Assembly (NCBI GenBank): GCA_015222065.1
Contig: JADFUQ010000116.1
Location: forward strand, 1 to 17,076
Length of the DNA: 17,076 nt
Reading direction: 5' to 3'
From: Bacteroidota bacterium
GTDB lineage: Bacteria > Bacteroidota > Bacteroidia > Bacteroidales > VadinHA17
How positions within the stretch are numbered: position 1 is the first letter of the stretch; each line of letters starts with the position of its first letter. This document shows, piece after piece, positions 1 to 8,155 of this stretch. Below the pieces are notes generated by a model, which worked only from the letters and a program-made list of their open reading frames with translations, made no database searches and was not told the origin of the DNA. The position numbers and the translations under genes are program-made.

Positions 1-3000
1 CCACAGTCATATCATTCAGAAGGCACAGATAGGCATCTTCAAGCATAGGCACTGTCTGTTCTGCTTCTTTGTCTGGCTTCTTTTCAGAGATCATCCTGAT
101 TTTTATTTGATCCCCGTCCCGTATATGGGATACAATGTGCTGTTTGTTTTCCAGCTTCTCAAATTCTGAAGCCGGTACTTTAAATTGCCATACCAATCCT
201 TTCGCCAGCTCAGACATTTTATAAGGAGTTCCGGTGTATTTAAGCAAACCCTTATTAATTACTGCAACATTATTGCATGAACTGGAAATATCTTCTATGA
301 TATGTGTGGAAAACAGCACCACACGCTCACGTCCCAATTCGACCAGTAGATTCCTGAATCGTATTCGTTCACGCGGATCAAGTCCTGCCGTTGGCTCATC
401 CACCACCAAAATCCGTGGCAGGTGTATCAATATCTGGGCAATGCCTATCCGTTGTTTCATGCCTCCCGAATAGGAACCTATTTTTTCATTCCGGTGCCTG
501 TACATGTGTACCGATTTAAGCACATATTCCAGGCGTTCGTAACGCATTTTGCTGTCATGAATACCTTTTAAAATGGCTTGATAGTCCAGGAACTCCCAGG
601 AAGTCATTTTTTCGTATGTGCCAAATTCCTGTGGCAGGTACCCGATAAGTCCCTGCAGCTCTTCTCTTTTTTCGAGTGTGTCGAAGCCATTGATCCATAT
701 CTTTCCATAACTCTGATCTAAAATACCGCAAACAATGCGCATTAGCGTTGATTTTCCGGCTCCGTTGGGTCCGAGTAAACCATACATCCCTGTTCCAATA
801 TCCAGGGATACACCACTCAGTGCTTTAAAAGCTTCGTTTTGTTTACCAATAACCGGAATTTGCTTTATAAGTCTTAAGAATCCCCTTCTTAGTCCGCCAA
901 ATCTTCCGCTAATCCGGTCTATATTTGTTTTTTCCCTGTATAAAATCCTTGAAATGGAGTACACGCCAAGTCCGCTGTACCACAAAACAGCCACTGTGAT
1001 AACCATCCCCAGATTATTCCAGTTGGTATAAAACCAGACCAGGTTTAATGTGGGTATCACCCAAAGAAGGATCTGGTAAAAAAACCGGTTCGTACGGTTG
1101 AATATCTTTTTCCCTGACGATTTTCCTTTATTCTCAAGGAGTTTTGAGAATGGCATATAAAGTATAAATACAAACAGATGCACCAATACTGTAAGCACAA
1201 CGATCCAGAAATTGGACTCCAGGTAGAAATAGGTAAAGAAAACCAGGAAGCCGAAGAGGAGACTTTGCCAGACCAGATCATTGAAGTCGCGGGCCCGGGT
1301 ATATTCTTTTTCCAGCCCAATTCTTTTCCTTATCTTTTTCCCGCTTTTCCATTCCCTTTTAAATCTCGACTCTCTTTCGTAGATTTTTACCAAACTTTGT
1401 ATTTTAATATGCACAGGATCGCCGGCAGGGATCAGTTTTGCCGAGGCTTTACGCAGGCTGGTCAAAATGAACCAGGTACCTCCGGGTATCAGGATGATAA
1501 GAAGCACATACAATATAAACTGCCATAAAATTGAATCTATTTTAAGATAGATTAAAAGTGCCCCGGAAGTCATCAGAATTAATTGAAATAATTTCACTCT
1601 GGCGCTCAGCTGACGAAACCAAATTATTGTATTTTCCATCCCGAAATAAAATGTGGGTATAAAAACCAGTGTCAGGAGGGTACTCATGGTAAGTCCGCCG
1701 ATAACCGTAATAGCAAAAGGAGCCCCGATCAGACTAACATATTCTGCCTTTCCCATGGCCAACGGGAACATGGCAACAATGGTGGTTGCGGCTGTAATAA
1801 GTATTGGTCTTACTCTTGAAATGCCGGCAGTCATAAGAGCACGTTCTTTGCTATAACCGCGTTTTTGCAACATCCTGGCAAAATCGATCAGGATAATGCC
1901 ATTGTTCACAACGATTCCCAACAGGATCAGGAAACCAGTGAGCGTATTGGCACTAAACAGGCTGTTCCCTGTTAGAATTAAGGCAATCAGCGATCCTATT
2001 GCTGCAAGGGGAATGGAAAACATGAGTACAAAAGGCGTGGAAACCGATTCGAAAACAGCAGCCAGGATCATGAGTATCAGAAGAAAGGCTGCTCCTATAA
2101 GAAAGTAAAAATCGCGGAACATGTCTTCTTCGTGTATCACTTCAACCGCAATGCCAACTGGCAGATTGTACCCGGCTACAATATCATCTATTTCATAGCG
2201 GTAAGCTTCAAGCAGGTCTTTCGATTTTTCTGCTTCACTGATAAATGAATAGGTAAGTTCAATTTGTTTTTCCTGGTTAACGCGGTTGATACCGAAGAGA
2301 CCATTGGCAAAAACCAGGTCAGATATCGACTGAAGCTCATGCACACCCCCTTGCTGATCCGGAATCTGTAGTTGTTTCAAGTCCACGATCGTTTTTTCAT
2401 TCTCTTCATCCGTATCTAAGATCCCTTTCTCTTTGATAATTATATCATACTCTTCGGTTCCCTGTTTAAATTGCAGTCCTGAAGAAAACTCCTTTGAGAA
2501 TGAACTCAATTCCGATGATATATTATTGAGCCCTATACCATATTCAGCCATTAAAAGTTGGTTGAACCAGATTTGAACCTCGGGGTTATTATCGGAAATA
2601 TTCAGGGAAGTTTGGTTTATAGATTCCAGATTATCGATATAATATTGAAGGTCTTCGGCTACGCCTCGCATAACTTCAAAATCCTGTCCTTTTATAAGGA
2701 TACTCTCCCGGGAAGAGCCGATTCCCAGAAACCGTTCGAAGGACTGAACAGGATTGTTCCCCGAACCCCGAAAGCTCCGGCTGGAAGCCGGCGGGGTAAA
2801 GCTTATCTCGGCTGAAGAAATATTTTCAAGGTTGCCTTCCACGGCTTCTTTGACCGCCTCCAGGTTTCGTCCCTCTATTTCTTTAAAATCTTCCTGAAGC
2901 TTGATGGTGAGTATAGCCTCTTCTTCTCTGACCTGACTGATCAGATCCTTTTTTTCCGCCAGGTCGCTCAGCCTGTTTTCAACCTCCAGCACAACCTTAT

Positions 3001-4711
3001 CTGTGGTTTCCAGTCCGGAGCCTGCCGGCATAGTTACATATACCTGAAATTCATCGTTTTCAACCTCGTTCAGGGAATTCACACTTACAGCCATACAGAT
3101 GAAAATGGAGACAAAGAAAATGGCAATGGCTCCAATGATGGTTCTGGCCGGGTAGCGCATGCTGGCTTTAAGGAGGACAATATAGATCTGGATGATCCGG
3201 TTGTTTGTCGATACTTTTTCAAAAAATATGGTTTTACTGCTCCTTGCTTTCAACAAAAAATGAGTGGACATGGGGATCAGGAGCAGGGCAACGAACAGTG
3301 AAACTATCAGGGTGGAAATGATGGACACACCTACATGGTTTCCCATAATCCTGACCATGAAATTAGAGGAGAAAAGAAACGGGAAAAAAACAACTATTGT
3401 GGTAATTGTTGCTGCCAGTATGGGGCGCAGAACCTCTTTTGTTCCTTTTATAACAGCCTCATTGGGCGAAAGCTTTTGAGCCGAAAGCCGGTAAATGTTT
3501 TCAAGCACCACTATGCTGTTGTCAAGTAACATACCTATAGCAAGCGCCATCCCAACCAGGGTTAGTGTGTTTAAGCTGATGTTGTTCCAGTAGAAAAAGT
3601 TAAAAGCGGTAAAGACCGATACAGGTATAGCCAGTGCGATGAATGATACGATTCGAAGGTTTTTCAGGAAGATCCACAACATGAATATAGCCAGCACACC
3701 ACCTATCAGGGCAAGATTTATGATCTGGTTGATGTTTTTTTCCATGATCTCTGCAGAATTGCTCTGGACAACGATCTCCACATCTTTTTGCTTATACTTT
3801 TTGTTTAATTTCTTAAGGAGTGCTTCTGTTTTATGCGATAAATCAATAAGATTGGCCTGCGAGTCGTTGATCAGCATTACCGTCACCGCATCTTTGCCAT
3901 TCACACGGCTCAGTGTGGTTTCTTTCTTAACGCCGAAATAAACATCGGCTACATCTTCAAGCAACACCGGACCTGGTGCAATAACCACCTTTTCAATATC
4001 GGTGATTTTTTCATACTCGGCTTGCACATGCACAAAATATTGTTTGCCTGCCTCGTAAATATGACCGACGAAAATTCTGTTCTGGTTGTTGCTTCTCAGT
4101 GCCGCAGAAATATTTGCAGGGGTGATATTATACGCTTCACAGGCTTCCTTATCAAATCTTATTTCGATTGTTTTCTCACGTCCTCCATATACATTTGCAT
4201 TAGCAATGCCGTCGATGTTCTCAAGTTCCGGAATAATGTTCTGGTCGGCAAAATTTCTGATCCTGTCGATGCCTCCGCCACCTCTCACTTGCAACTCCAT
4301 GAATTGGTTATCCATTTGCTGGAGATCAATTTTCGCTACATTGACAAAAAAATTATCCGGTAGTGAAGATTTTACCTGGTTTATTTTTTCTTCGAGCCGC
4401 AGGAAAATGTATTTTGAGTTTACGTTATCTTTGTAGGTTACAATGATGCTTGCCTGACGGGGATTAACGTAAGACTCGATATTATCAATGCCTTCCATGG
4501 TTCCAATGGCTCCTTCCAATGGTATTACTGCCTGGTTTTCAACATATTCCGGATCTGCTTCAATGGTTGAATTTACCTGGACAAATAAAATGGGTAATTC
4601 AGCATTTGGGTATAACTCAACGGGCAATTGTTTATAGGAGACATACCCCAGAAGGGTAAGACCGATAAACAACATACTGATGAGTATTTTCCTCTTTATT
4701 ATAAATTCCAT
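1..4711 (-). CDS. RND efflux permease fused to an ABC ATPase domain (3' end outside window)
   Basis: The frame opens with ATG at 4711-4709 and has no stop down to base 1 (1570 complete codons), so the protein is partial at its C terminus. Residues 1 to about 1025 form a full-length RND (AcrB/SwrC-like) pump: first helix near residues 9-27, porter segments, TM4 motif LLDNSIVVLENI with D397/N398, a second porter half, TM10 motif VVNNGIILIDF with N936/N937, and last helix ending near M1025. Six further hydrophobic segments follow (about 1041-1056, 1061-1083, 1146-1164, 1168-1188, 1210-1228, 1234-1253). Then comes an ABC nucleotide-binding domain with Walker A GPNGAGKST 1314-1322, Q-loop Q1361, signature SGGMKQR 1415-1421, Walker B D1438/E1439 and H-loop H1470. 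The start lies 14 bases after the stop of the preceding RND gene, so the two are surely co-transcribed and may form a mixed RND trimer. The substrate is unknown. The reading as one RND-ABC polypeptide is directly visible; coupling of ATP hydrolysis to transport is inference. Confidence 0.93.
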   Translation of the reverse strand, partial: MEFIIKRKILISMLFIGLTLLGYVSYKQLPVELYPNAELPILFVQVNSTIEADPEYVENQAVIPLEGAIGTMEGIDNIESYVNPRQASIIVTYKDNVNSKYIFLRLEEKINQVKSSLPDNFFVNVAKIDLQQMDNQFMELQVRGGGGIDRIRNFADQNIIPELENIDGIANANVYGGREKTIEIRFDKEACEAYNITPANISAALRSNNQNRIFVGHIYEAGKQYFVHVQAEYEKITDIEKVVIAPGPVLLEDVADVYFGVKKETTLSRVNGKDAVTVMLINDSQANLIDLSHKTEALLKKLNKKYKQKDVEIVVQSNSAEIMEKNINQIINLALIGGVLAIFMLWIFLKNLRIVSFIALAIPVSVFTAFNFFYWNNISLNTLTLVGMALAIGMLLDNSIVVLENIYRLSAQKLSPNEAVIKGTKEVLRPILAATITTIVVFFPFLFSSNFMVRIMGNHVGVSIISTLIVSLFVALLLIPMSTHFLLKARSSKTIFFEKVSTNNRIIQIYIVLLKASMRYPARTIIGAIAIFFVSIFICMAVSVNSLNEVENDEFQVYVTMPAGSGLETTDKVVLEVENRLSDLAEKKDLISQVREEEAILTIKLQEDFKEIEGRNLEAVKEAVEGNLENISSAEISFTPPASSRSFRGSGNNPVQSFERFLGIGSSRESILIKGQDFEVMRGVAEDLQYYIDNLESINQTSLNISDNNPEVQIWFNQLLMAEYGIGLNNISSELSSFSKEFSSGLQFKQGTEEYDIIIKEKGILDTDEENEKTIVDLKQLQIPDQQGGVHELQSISDLVFANGLFGINRVNQEKQIELTYSFISEAEKSKDLLEAYRYEIDDIVAGYNLPVGIAVEVIHEEDMFRDFYFLIGAAFLLILMILAAVFESVSTPFVLMFSIPLAAIGSLIALILTGNSLFSANTLTGFLILLGIVVNNGIILIDFARMLQKRGYSKERALMTAGISRVRPILITAATTIVAMFPLAMGKAEYVSLIGAPFAITVIGGLTMSTLLTLVFIPTFYFGMENTIIWFRQLSARVKLFQLILMTSGALLIYLKIDSILWQFILYVLLIILIPGGTWFILTSLRKASAKLIPAGDPVHIKIQSLVKIYERESRFKREWKSGKKIRKRIGLEKEYTRARDFNDLVWQSLLFGFLVFFTYFYLESNFWIVVLTVLVHLFVFILYMPFSKLLENKGKSSGKKIFNRTNRFFYQILLWVIPTLNLVWFYTNWNNLGMVITVAVLWYSGLGVYSISRILYREKTNIDRISGRFGGLRRGFLRLIKQIPVIGKQNEAFKALSGVSLDIGTGMYGLLGPNGAGKSTLMRIVCGILDQSYGKIWINGFDTLEKREELQGLIGYLPQEFGTYEKMTSWEFLDYQAILKGIHDSKMRYERLEYVLKSVHMYRHRNEKIGSYSGGMKQRIGIAQILIHLPRILVVDEPTAGLDPRERIRFRNLLVELGRERVVLFSTHIIEDISSSCNNVAVINKGLLKYTGTPYKMSELAKGLVWQFKVPASEFEKLENKQHIVSHIRDGDQIKIRMISEKKPDKEAEQTVPMLEDAYLCLLNDMTV
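2..1411 (-). other. Fused ABC nucleotide-binding domain with membrane segments inserted after its first strand
   Basis: This is the C-terminal part of the RND-ABC protein. Residues about 1101-1111 (HIKIQSLVKIY) look like the first strand and A-loop of an ABC domain; compare EITIENLGKTY at the start of the stand-alone ATPase of this operon. The expected next block (ALSGVSLDIGTGMYGLLGPN) begins only at about 1297. The roughly 180 residues between hold two helix hairpins (1146-1188 and 1210-1253), separated and flanked by Lys/Arg-rich stretches (1116-1135, 1190-1209). By the positive-inside rule both ends are then cytoplasmic. The ABC tail (ending near LEDAYLCLLNDM) matches the end of the stand-alone ATPase, so the domain is almost complete at the window edge. 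The hairpins are loosely reminiscent of small two-helix modules of Bacteroidota, but I cannot name a family. The insertion reading rests on alignment by eye. Confidence 0.75.
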
Positions 4712-4725
4712 ATTATCAGCTTCAT

Positions 4726-7700
4726 TTATCCATTGGTTTTAACAGGCTGGTTTCTCCGGATCCGGTCCAACAGGTCGTACAAACAAGGAATCACCAACAG
4801 TGTTAGCAGGGTTGAGGTAACCAGTCCTCCGATTACTGCCAGGGCCATAGGGGAACGCAAGCTTGCACTTTCTCCTACGCCAATACTCAAGGGAAGGAGA
4901 GCGAGGATGGTAGTCAGGCTGGTCATTAATATGGGCCTGATTCGTTGCTGCACTGCTTTCACAATGGCTTCAGCCCGGTCCACTCCTTCTTTTCTCAGTT
5001 GATTGATCCGGTCCACCAGGATGATGGAATCATTCACCGCGATGCCCACAAGGATAATTACCCCGATAATGGCCATCACGCTAATGGGTTTTCCCAGGAT
5101 AAAGAACAACAGAACAGTTCCCACACCAGCCAGCGGGATGGTTAACAGAATGGTAAAAGGGTGAATAAGAGATTCAAACTGGGAGGACAAGACCATATAC
5201 ACAAGAGCGATAGATAATAAGAGGGCAAAGCTGAGATTATGAACAGAATCTTTGCGTTTTTTCTCCTCGCCGGTTACTTCGATCCGGTAATTTGCAGGAA
5301 GTGAGATCTCTGCTAGTTTTTCCCTGATATCTTCTGATATTTTATTCAAGGCTATACCCTTTTCCATTTGGGCAAATACTTTACCTATCCGTATTTGGTT
5401 ACGCCGAATGATCTTTCTTGGGGCAATGGAAGTTTCAATGCTGGCGATCTCATCCAGCCTGATAACCTGTTCACCATTCATTATGGTCATATTCATAAAC
5501 GAAGAAAGGTCTTCCTCCGGCAGCCGGATGGTTATATCGCGCATTTCCCCGCCATCTTCCATTTTTCCTGCATTGGCACCTTCCAGCTTATTCCTGATCT
5601 TTTCTGTTACAGAGGTTACACTCAGGTTAAACATTCCCGCACGCATACGGTCAATGATCACATCAACTTCCGGTGAACCGTCTTCAATAGAGGTTTGTAC
5701 ATTAAAAACATTTGGCATACCTGTAATTTTTTCACTGACTTCCCGGGTAAGTTGTTCAATAACTTCAAGGTCATCACCGCTTATTTCCACGATAATAGGC
5801 GCCTCTTCGGTTCCCAGGATGCTTCTGAGAGCCATTTCATCCTGTATGTAATTTATTTCTAATCCGGGGATGTCTGCAAAAATTTTATCAATAGCTTCAA
5901 TCAAGCGATTGGAAGAATATCTTGCATTTTTTCCTAATTTAATTTTTATATATGCAGAATTTTCATTTGTAAATATGGCCTGCTCATCCCCGGTAAGAAT
6001 GGTTTCCGGACCTATATGACTGTACAATTCGTATTCCTGCCCTTCCAGGAGATCATTAAGCACCAGCTCCATATTGGCTGCTGTTGATTCAGTGCGTTCA
6101 AGCCGGGTGCCTTCGGGCAATTTGATTTCAACATCAAACTCCCTTGCATCGGTTTTGGGCATGAATTCAGTGCCCACCTTTGGAAAGATAAGAACTGCTG
6201 CGCCAATAAGAACAGCAGCAGCTAAAATTACAAAGAGCTTATAATTCAATGCTTTTTTAAGGAATTTGCCATAAGCCGTGAACTTTACCGATTTCCCAAA
6301 AGGAGGGGAGGGGCGATTCTTAAAAACAAGGTGATAAAGCATGGGAATGAGAAATATGGCGATAAGCAATGATGAGAACAGGGAAAAAGCCACGGTCCAC
6401 GCTTCGTCCTTAAACAATTCACCTGATGCACCATGCAGATAAACTATGGGTAAAAACACAACAATGGTAGTAATGGTTGAGGCGATGATCGCCCCGCTTA
6501 CCTCTGATGCCCCTTTCGTGGCTGCCTCTTTCACAGATAAGCCGCTTTCATGGTTTCTGAAAATATTTTCCATTACCACGATGGCATTATCAACTAACAT
6601 ACCGGCTCCCAGCGCTAGTCCTCCCAGTGTCATAATATTCAGTGTTAGATCGGCAAAATACATCATGTTGAAGGTGGCAATGATTGAAATGGGTATTGCC
6701 AGACTGATGATCAGGGTGGTGCCAAAACGCCTAAGGAAAATGAAAAGGACAAAAATGGCTATAACGATTCCAATCAGAGCTGTTTGTTCAACCTCCTTTA
6801 TGGCAGAAATAATAAAATATCCCTGATTGGCAACAATGTTCAGGTGATAACCGGGGAGAGCTTTTTCAATGTTTTCAAGAGATTCGGAAATCTGCCGTAC
6901 TGCTTTAACTGTATTGAACCGGGTTTCCTTGTAAATAGAAAGACCTATGCACCGTTGTCCATTGAGTCTGACAATATTGACCGGTTTTTGGTTTACCATT
7001 TCAATTTGGGCGACATCTTTTAAAAACACAGGTGCTTTCTCACTATTGGCAGATTCAATGGCAGGGTCTGTCTGTTCCACTGATTTATAACCAACTATAA
7101 TATTTTGAAAATCCTTCACCTCGTTCAGAATACCTACTCCTTTCACCACGTATTGAAGTCCCATTTCAGATACGGTACCACCGGAAACATTCCGGTTGTA
7201 GTTTTGAATTTGGCGGCTGATATCATCCAGGCTCAGATTAAATGCTTTTAACTTATAATTATTGGTGGAGATTTGGATTTCACTTTCTTCCTGTCCGGAA
7301 AGTTTCACATCGGCTATCCCTTCGAGTCTCACCAGTTCGTTACGGATATAATTTTCAGCCACTTTGCGTAACTCGTTCATGTCGGAAATCCGTTCATGGG
7401 TCAGACCAATGAGCATAACAGGAGCGGTATTCGGATCATGCTGAGTAATATTCATTTCATCAATTTCCTGCCCCTGGCCAAATGACGAAAGGTTTTTCTG
7501 GAGGTCGAGAAATGCTTCATCCATGTCTGTATCCCAACTGTATTCAACATTTATTTGAGCCGATCCCACCATGCTTACAGAGGAGACCTGGACTACACCC
7601 TTCTGCCTTATGGCAATTGATTCGATATTCTCGACATACTGTTTCTCCATTTCTTCAGGTGGTCGTTCTCCGGCTTTTATTTCTACAAAAATGCGTGGAT

Positions 7701-7827
7701 TATTCAAGTCGGGAAACAGATCAACACCAAGCTTATCATACGAAATCCACCCAAGCAATACTATGCCAAGAACGATCATGGAAATAGTTACCGGGAAATT
7801 TATGGCGAATGTTGTAAGTTTTTTCAT
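4726..7827 (-). CDS. RND-family efflux permease
   Basis: This is a 1033-residue inner membrane pump of the AcrB/SwrC (HAE1-like) type, expected to use the proton gradient to move substrates through a periplasmic adaptor and outer membrane channel. The length is normal for the family. Visible features are the N-terminal helix (about 13-31), periplasmic porter segments (about 35-340), helices 2-6 with the TM4 motif GMLVDNAIVVMENIF (D413, N414), the second porter region (about 550-860), and helices 8-12 with the TM10 motif VNDSIILVDR (N932, D933). By eye AcrB D408 corresponds to N414 and AcrB K940 to N932, as in the DN-type pumps related to SwrC, so the proton relay differs from AcrB. It sits 328 bases after the adaptor gene and 14 bases before the RND-ABC gene; one adaptor serving two RND genes recalls the MdtBC arrangement. 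The substrate cannot be told from sequence. ATG start, TAA stop, no evident Shine-Dalgarno. Confidence 0.95.
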   Translation of the reverse strand: MKKLTTFAINFPVTISMIVLGIVLLGWISYDKLGVDLFPDLNNPRIFVEIKAGERPPEEMEKQYVENIESIAIRQKGVVQVSSVSMVGSAQINVEYSWDTDMDEAFLDLQKNLSSFGQGQEIDEMNITQHDPNTAPVMLIGLTHERISDMNELRKVAENYIRNELVRLEGIADVKLSGQEESEIQISTNNYKLKAFNLSLDDISRQIQNYNRNVSGGTVSEMGLQYVVKGVGILNEVKDFQNIIVGYKSVEQTDPAIESANSEKAPVFLKDVAQIEMVNQKPVNIVRLNGQRCIGLSIYKETRFNTVKAVRQISESLENIEKALPGYHLNIVANQGYFIISAIKEVEQTALIGIVIAIFVLFIFLRRFGTTLIISLAIPISIIATFNMMYFADLTLNIMTLGGLALGAGMLVDNAIVVMENIFRNHESGLSVKEAATKGASEVSGAIIASTITTIVVFLPIVYLHGASGELFKDEAWTVAFSLFSSLLIAIFLIPMLYHLVFKNRPSPPFGKSVKFTAYGKFLKKALNYKLFVILAAAVLIGAAVLIFPKVGTEFMPKTDAREFDVEIKLPEGTRLERTESTAANMELVLNDLLEGQEYELYSHIGPETILTGDEQAIFTNENSAYIKIKLGKNARYSSNRLIEAIDKIFADIPGLEINYIQDEMALRSILGTEEAPIIVEISGDDLEVIEQLTREVSEKITGMPNVFNVQTSIEDGSPEVDVIIDRMRAGMFNLSVTSVTEKIRNKLEGANAGKMEDGGEMRDITIRLPEEDLSSFMNMTIMNGEQVIRLDEIASIETSIAPRKIIRRNQIRIGKVFAQMEKGIALNKISEDIREKLAEISLPANYRIEVTGEEKKRKDSVHNLSFALLLSIALVYMVLSSQFESLIHPFTILLTIPLAGVGTVLLFFILGKPISVMAIIGVIILVGIAVNDSIILVDRINQLRKEGVDRAEAIVKAVQQRIRPILMTSLTTILALLPLSIGVGESASLRSPMALAVIGGLVTSTLLTLLVIPCLYDLLDRIRRNQPVKTNG

Positions 7828-7842
7828 TCTTATAAAAAAGAG

Positions 7843-7860
7843 TTAAACATTTATATCTTA
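7843..7860 (-). repeat. 18-base element upstream of the RND gene (copy 1)
   Basis: On the minus strand it reads TAAGATATAAATGTTTAA and ends 16 bases before the RND ATG. A copy with one mismatch lies 36 bases before the adaptor ATG (9253-9270). It could be a shared leader or regulatory element, or chance similarity in AT-rich DNA. Confidence 0.45.
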
Positions 7861-7905
7861 ATTAATGTCAGTTCCTCAAGTCAAACAAATTCTGAATTAA
7901 AGCAC

Positions 7906-7933
7906 CCCCGTACAGTCATGCTTCCTTACGGGG
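7906..7933. repeat. Inverted repeat with 7-bp GC-rich stem
   Basis: CCCCGTA at 7906-7912 is the exact reverse complement of TACGGGG at 7927-7933, with a 14-base loop. It stands out as the only GC-rich patch in an AT-rich spacer. It lies 222 bases past the adaptor stop and about 80 bases before the RND start, and there is no run of T directly after the stem on the minus strand. A leader hairpin or a copy of a dispersed intergenic repeat is more likely than a classic terminator. Confidence 0.45.
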
Positions 7934-7937
7934 CAGG

Positions 7938-7968
7938 CAAAAAACAAAAAACAAAAAACAAATAAATT
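7938..7968. repeat. Tandem 7-base array (CAAAAAA)
   Basis: Three exact consecutive copies of CAAAAAA (7938-7958), followed by a degenerate CAAATAA. It is one of several 7-base-period arrays in the spacers of this window. Confidence 0.8.
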
Positions 7969-8155
7969 CCAAATATCAATTATCAAATGACCGAAACAGC
8001 TTTGAATATTGAGATTTTGGTTATTGAGATTTATTTATTCACAAAATAATTTATTTTAAAGGTGTTCATGAGATCACTTCGTTAAGTTGTATTTTGGTGC
8101 TTGTCATTTGTGATTTTTAATATTTATTTAAACTTTCAGACTTTATTGATGAACT

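Larger units (their letters stand above)
7828..8155. other. 328-base spacer between adaptor and RND genes
   Basis: I see no gene here. The spacer is AT-rich and holds an inverted repeat (7906-7933), a three-copy CAAAAAA array (7938-7958), an 11-base direct repeat (TATTGAGATTT at 8007-8017 and 8022-8032), and an 18-base element close to the RND start (7843-7860) that recurs upstream of the adaptor gene. I found no sequence fitting the Bacteroidota promoter box TAnnTTTG by eye on the minus strand. The size is unusual for the inside of an otherwise tight gene cluster, so a separate promoter or a regulated read-through point is possible. Confidence 0.6.

Noticed and set aside
1178..2108. Plus-strand open frames opposite the RND-ABC gene
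   Set aside because: They are shadows of the fused gene, which carries clear RND and linker features in its frame throughout.
4628..5851. Plus-strand open frames of 66-147 codons antisense to the RND gene
   Set aside because: They lie opposite a strongly supported RND coding sequence, show no family motifs, and have composition expected from the reverse strand of membrane protein genes.
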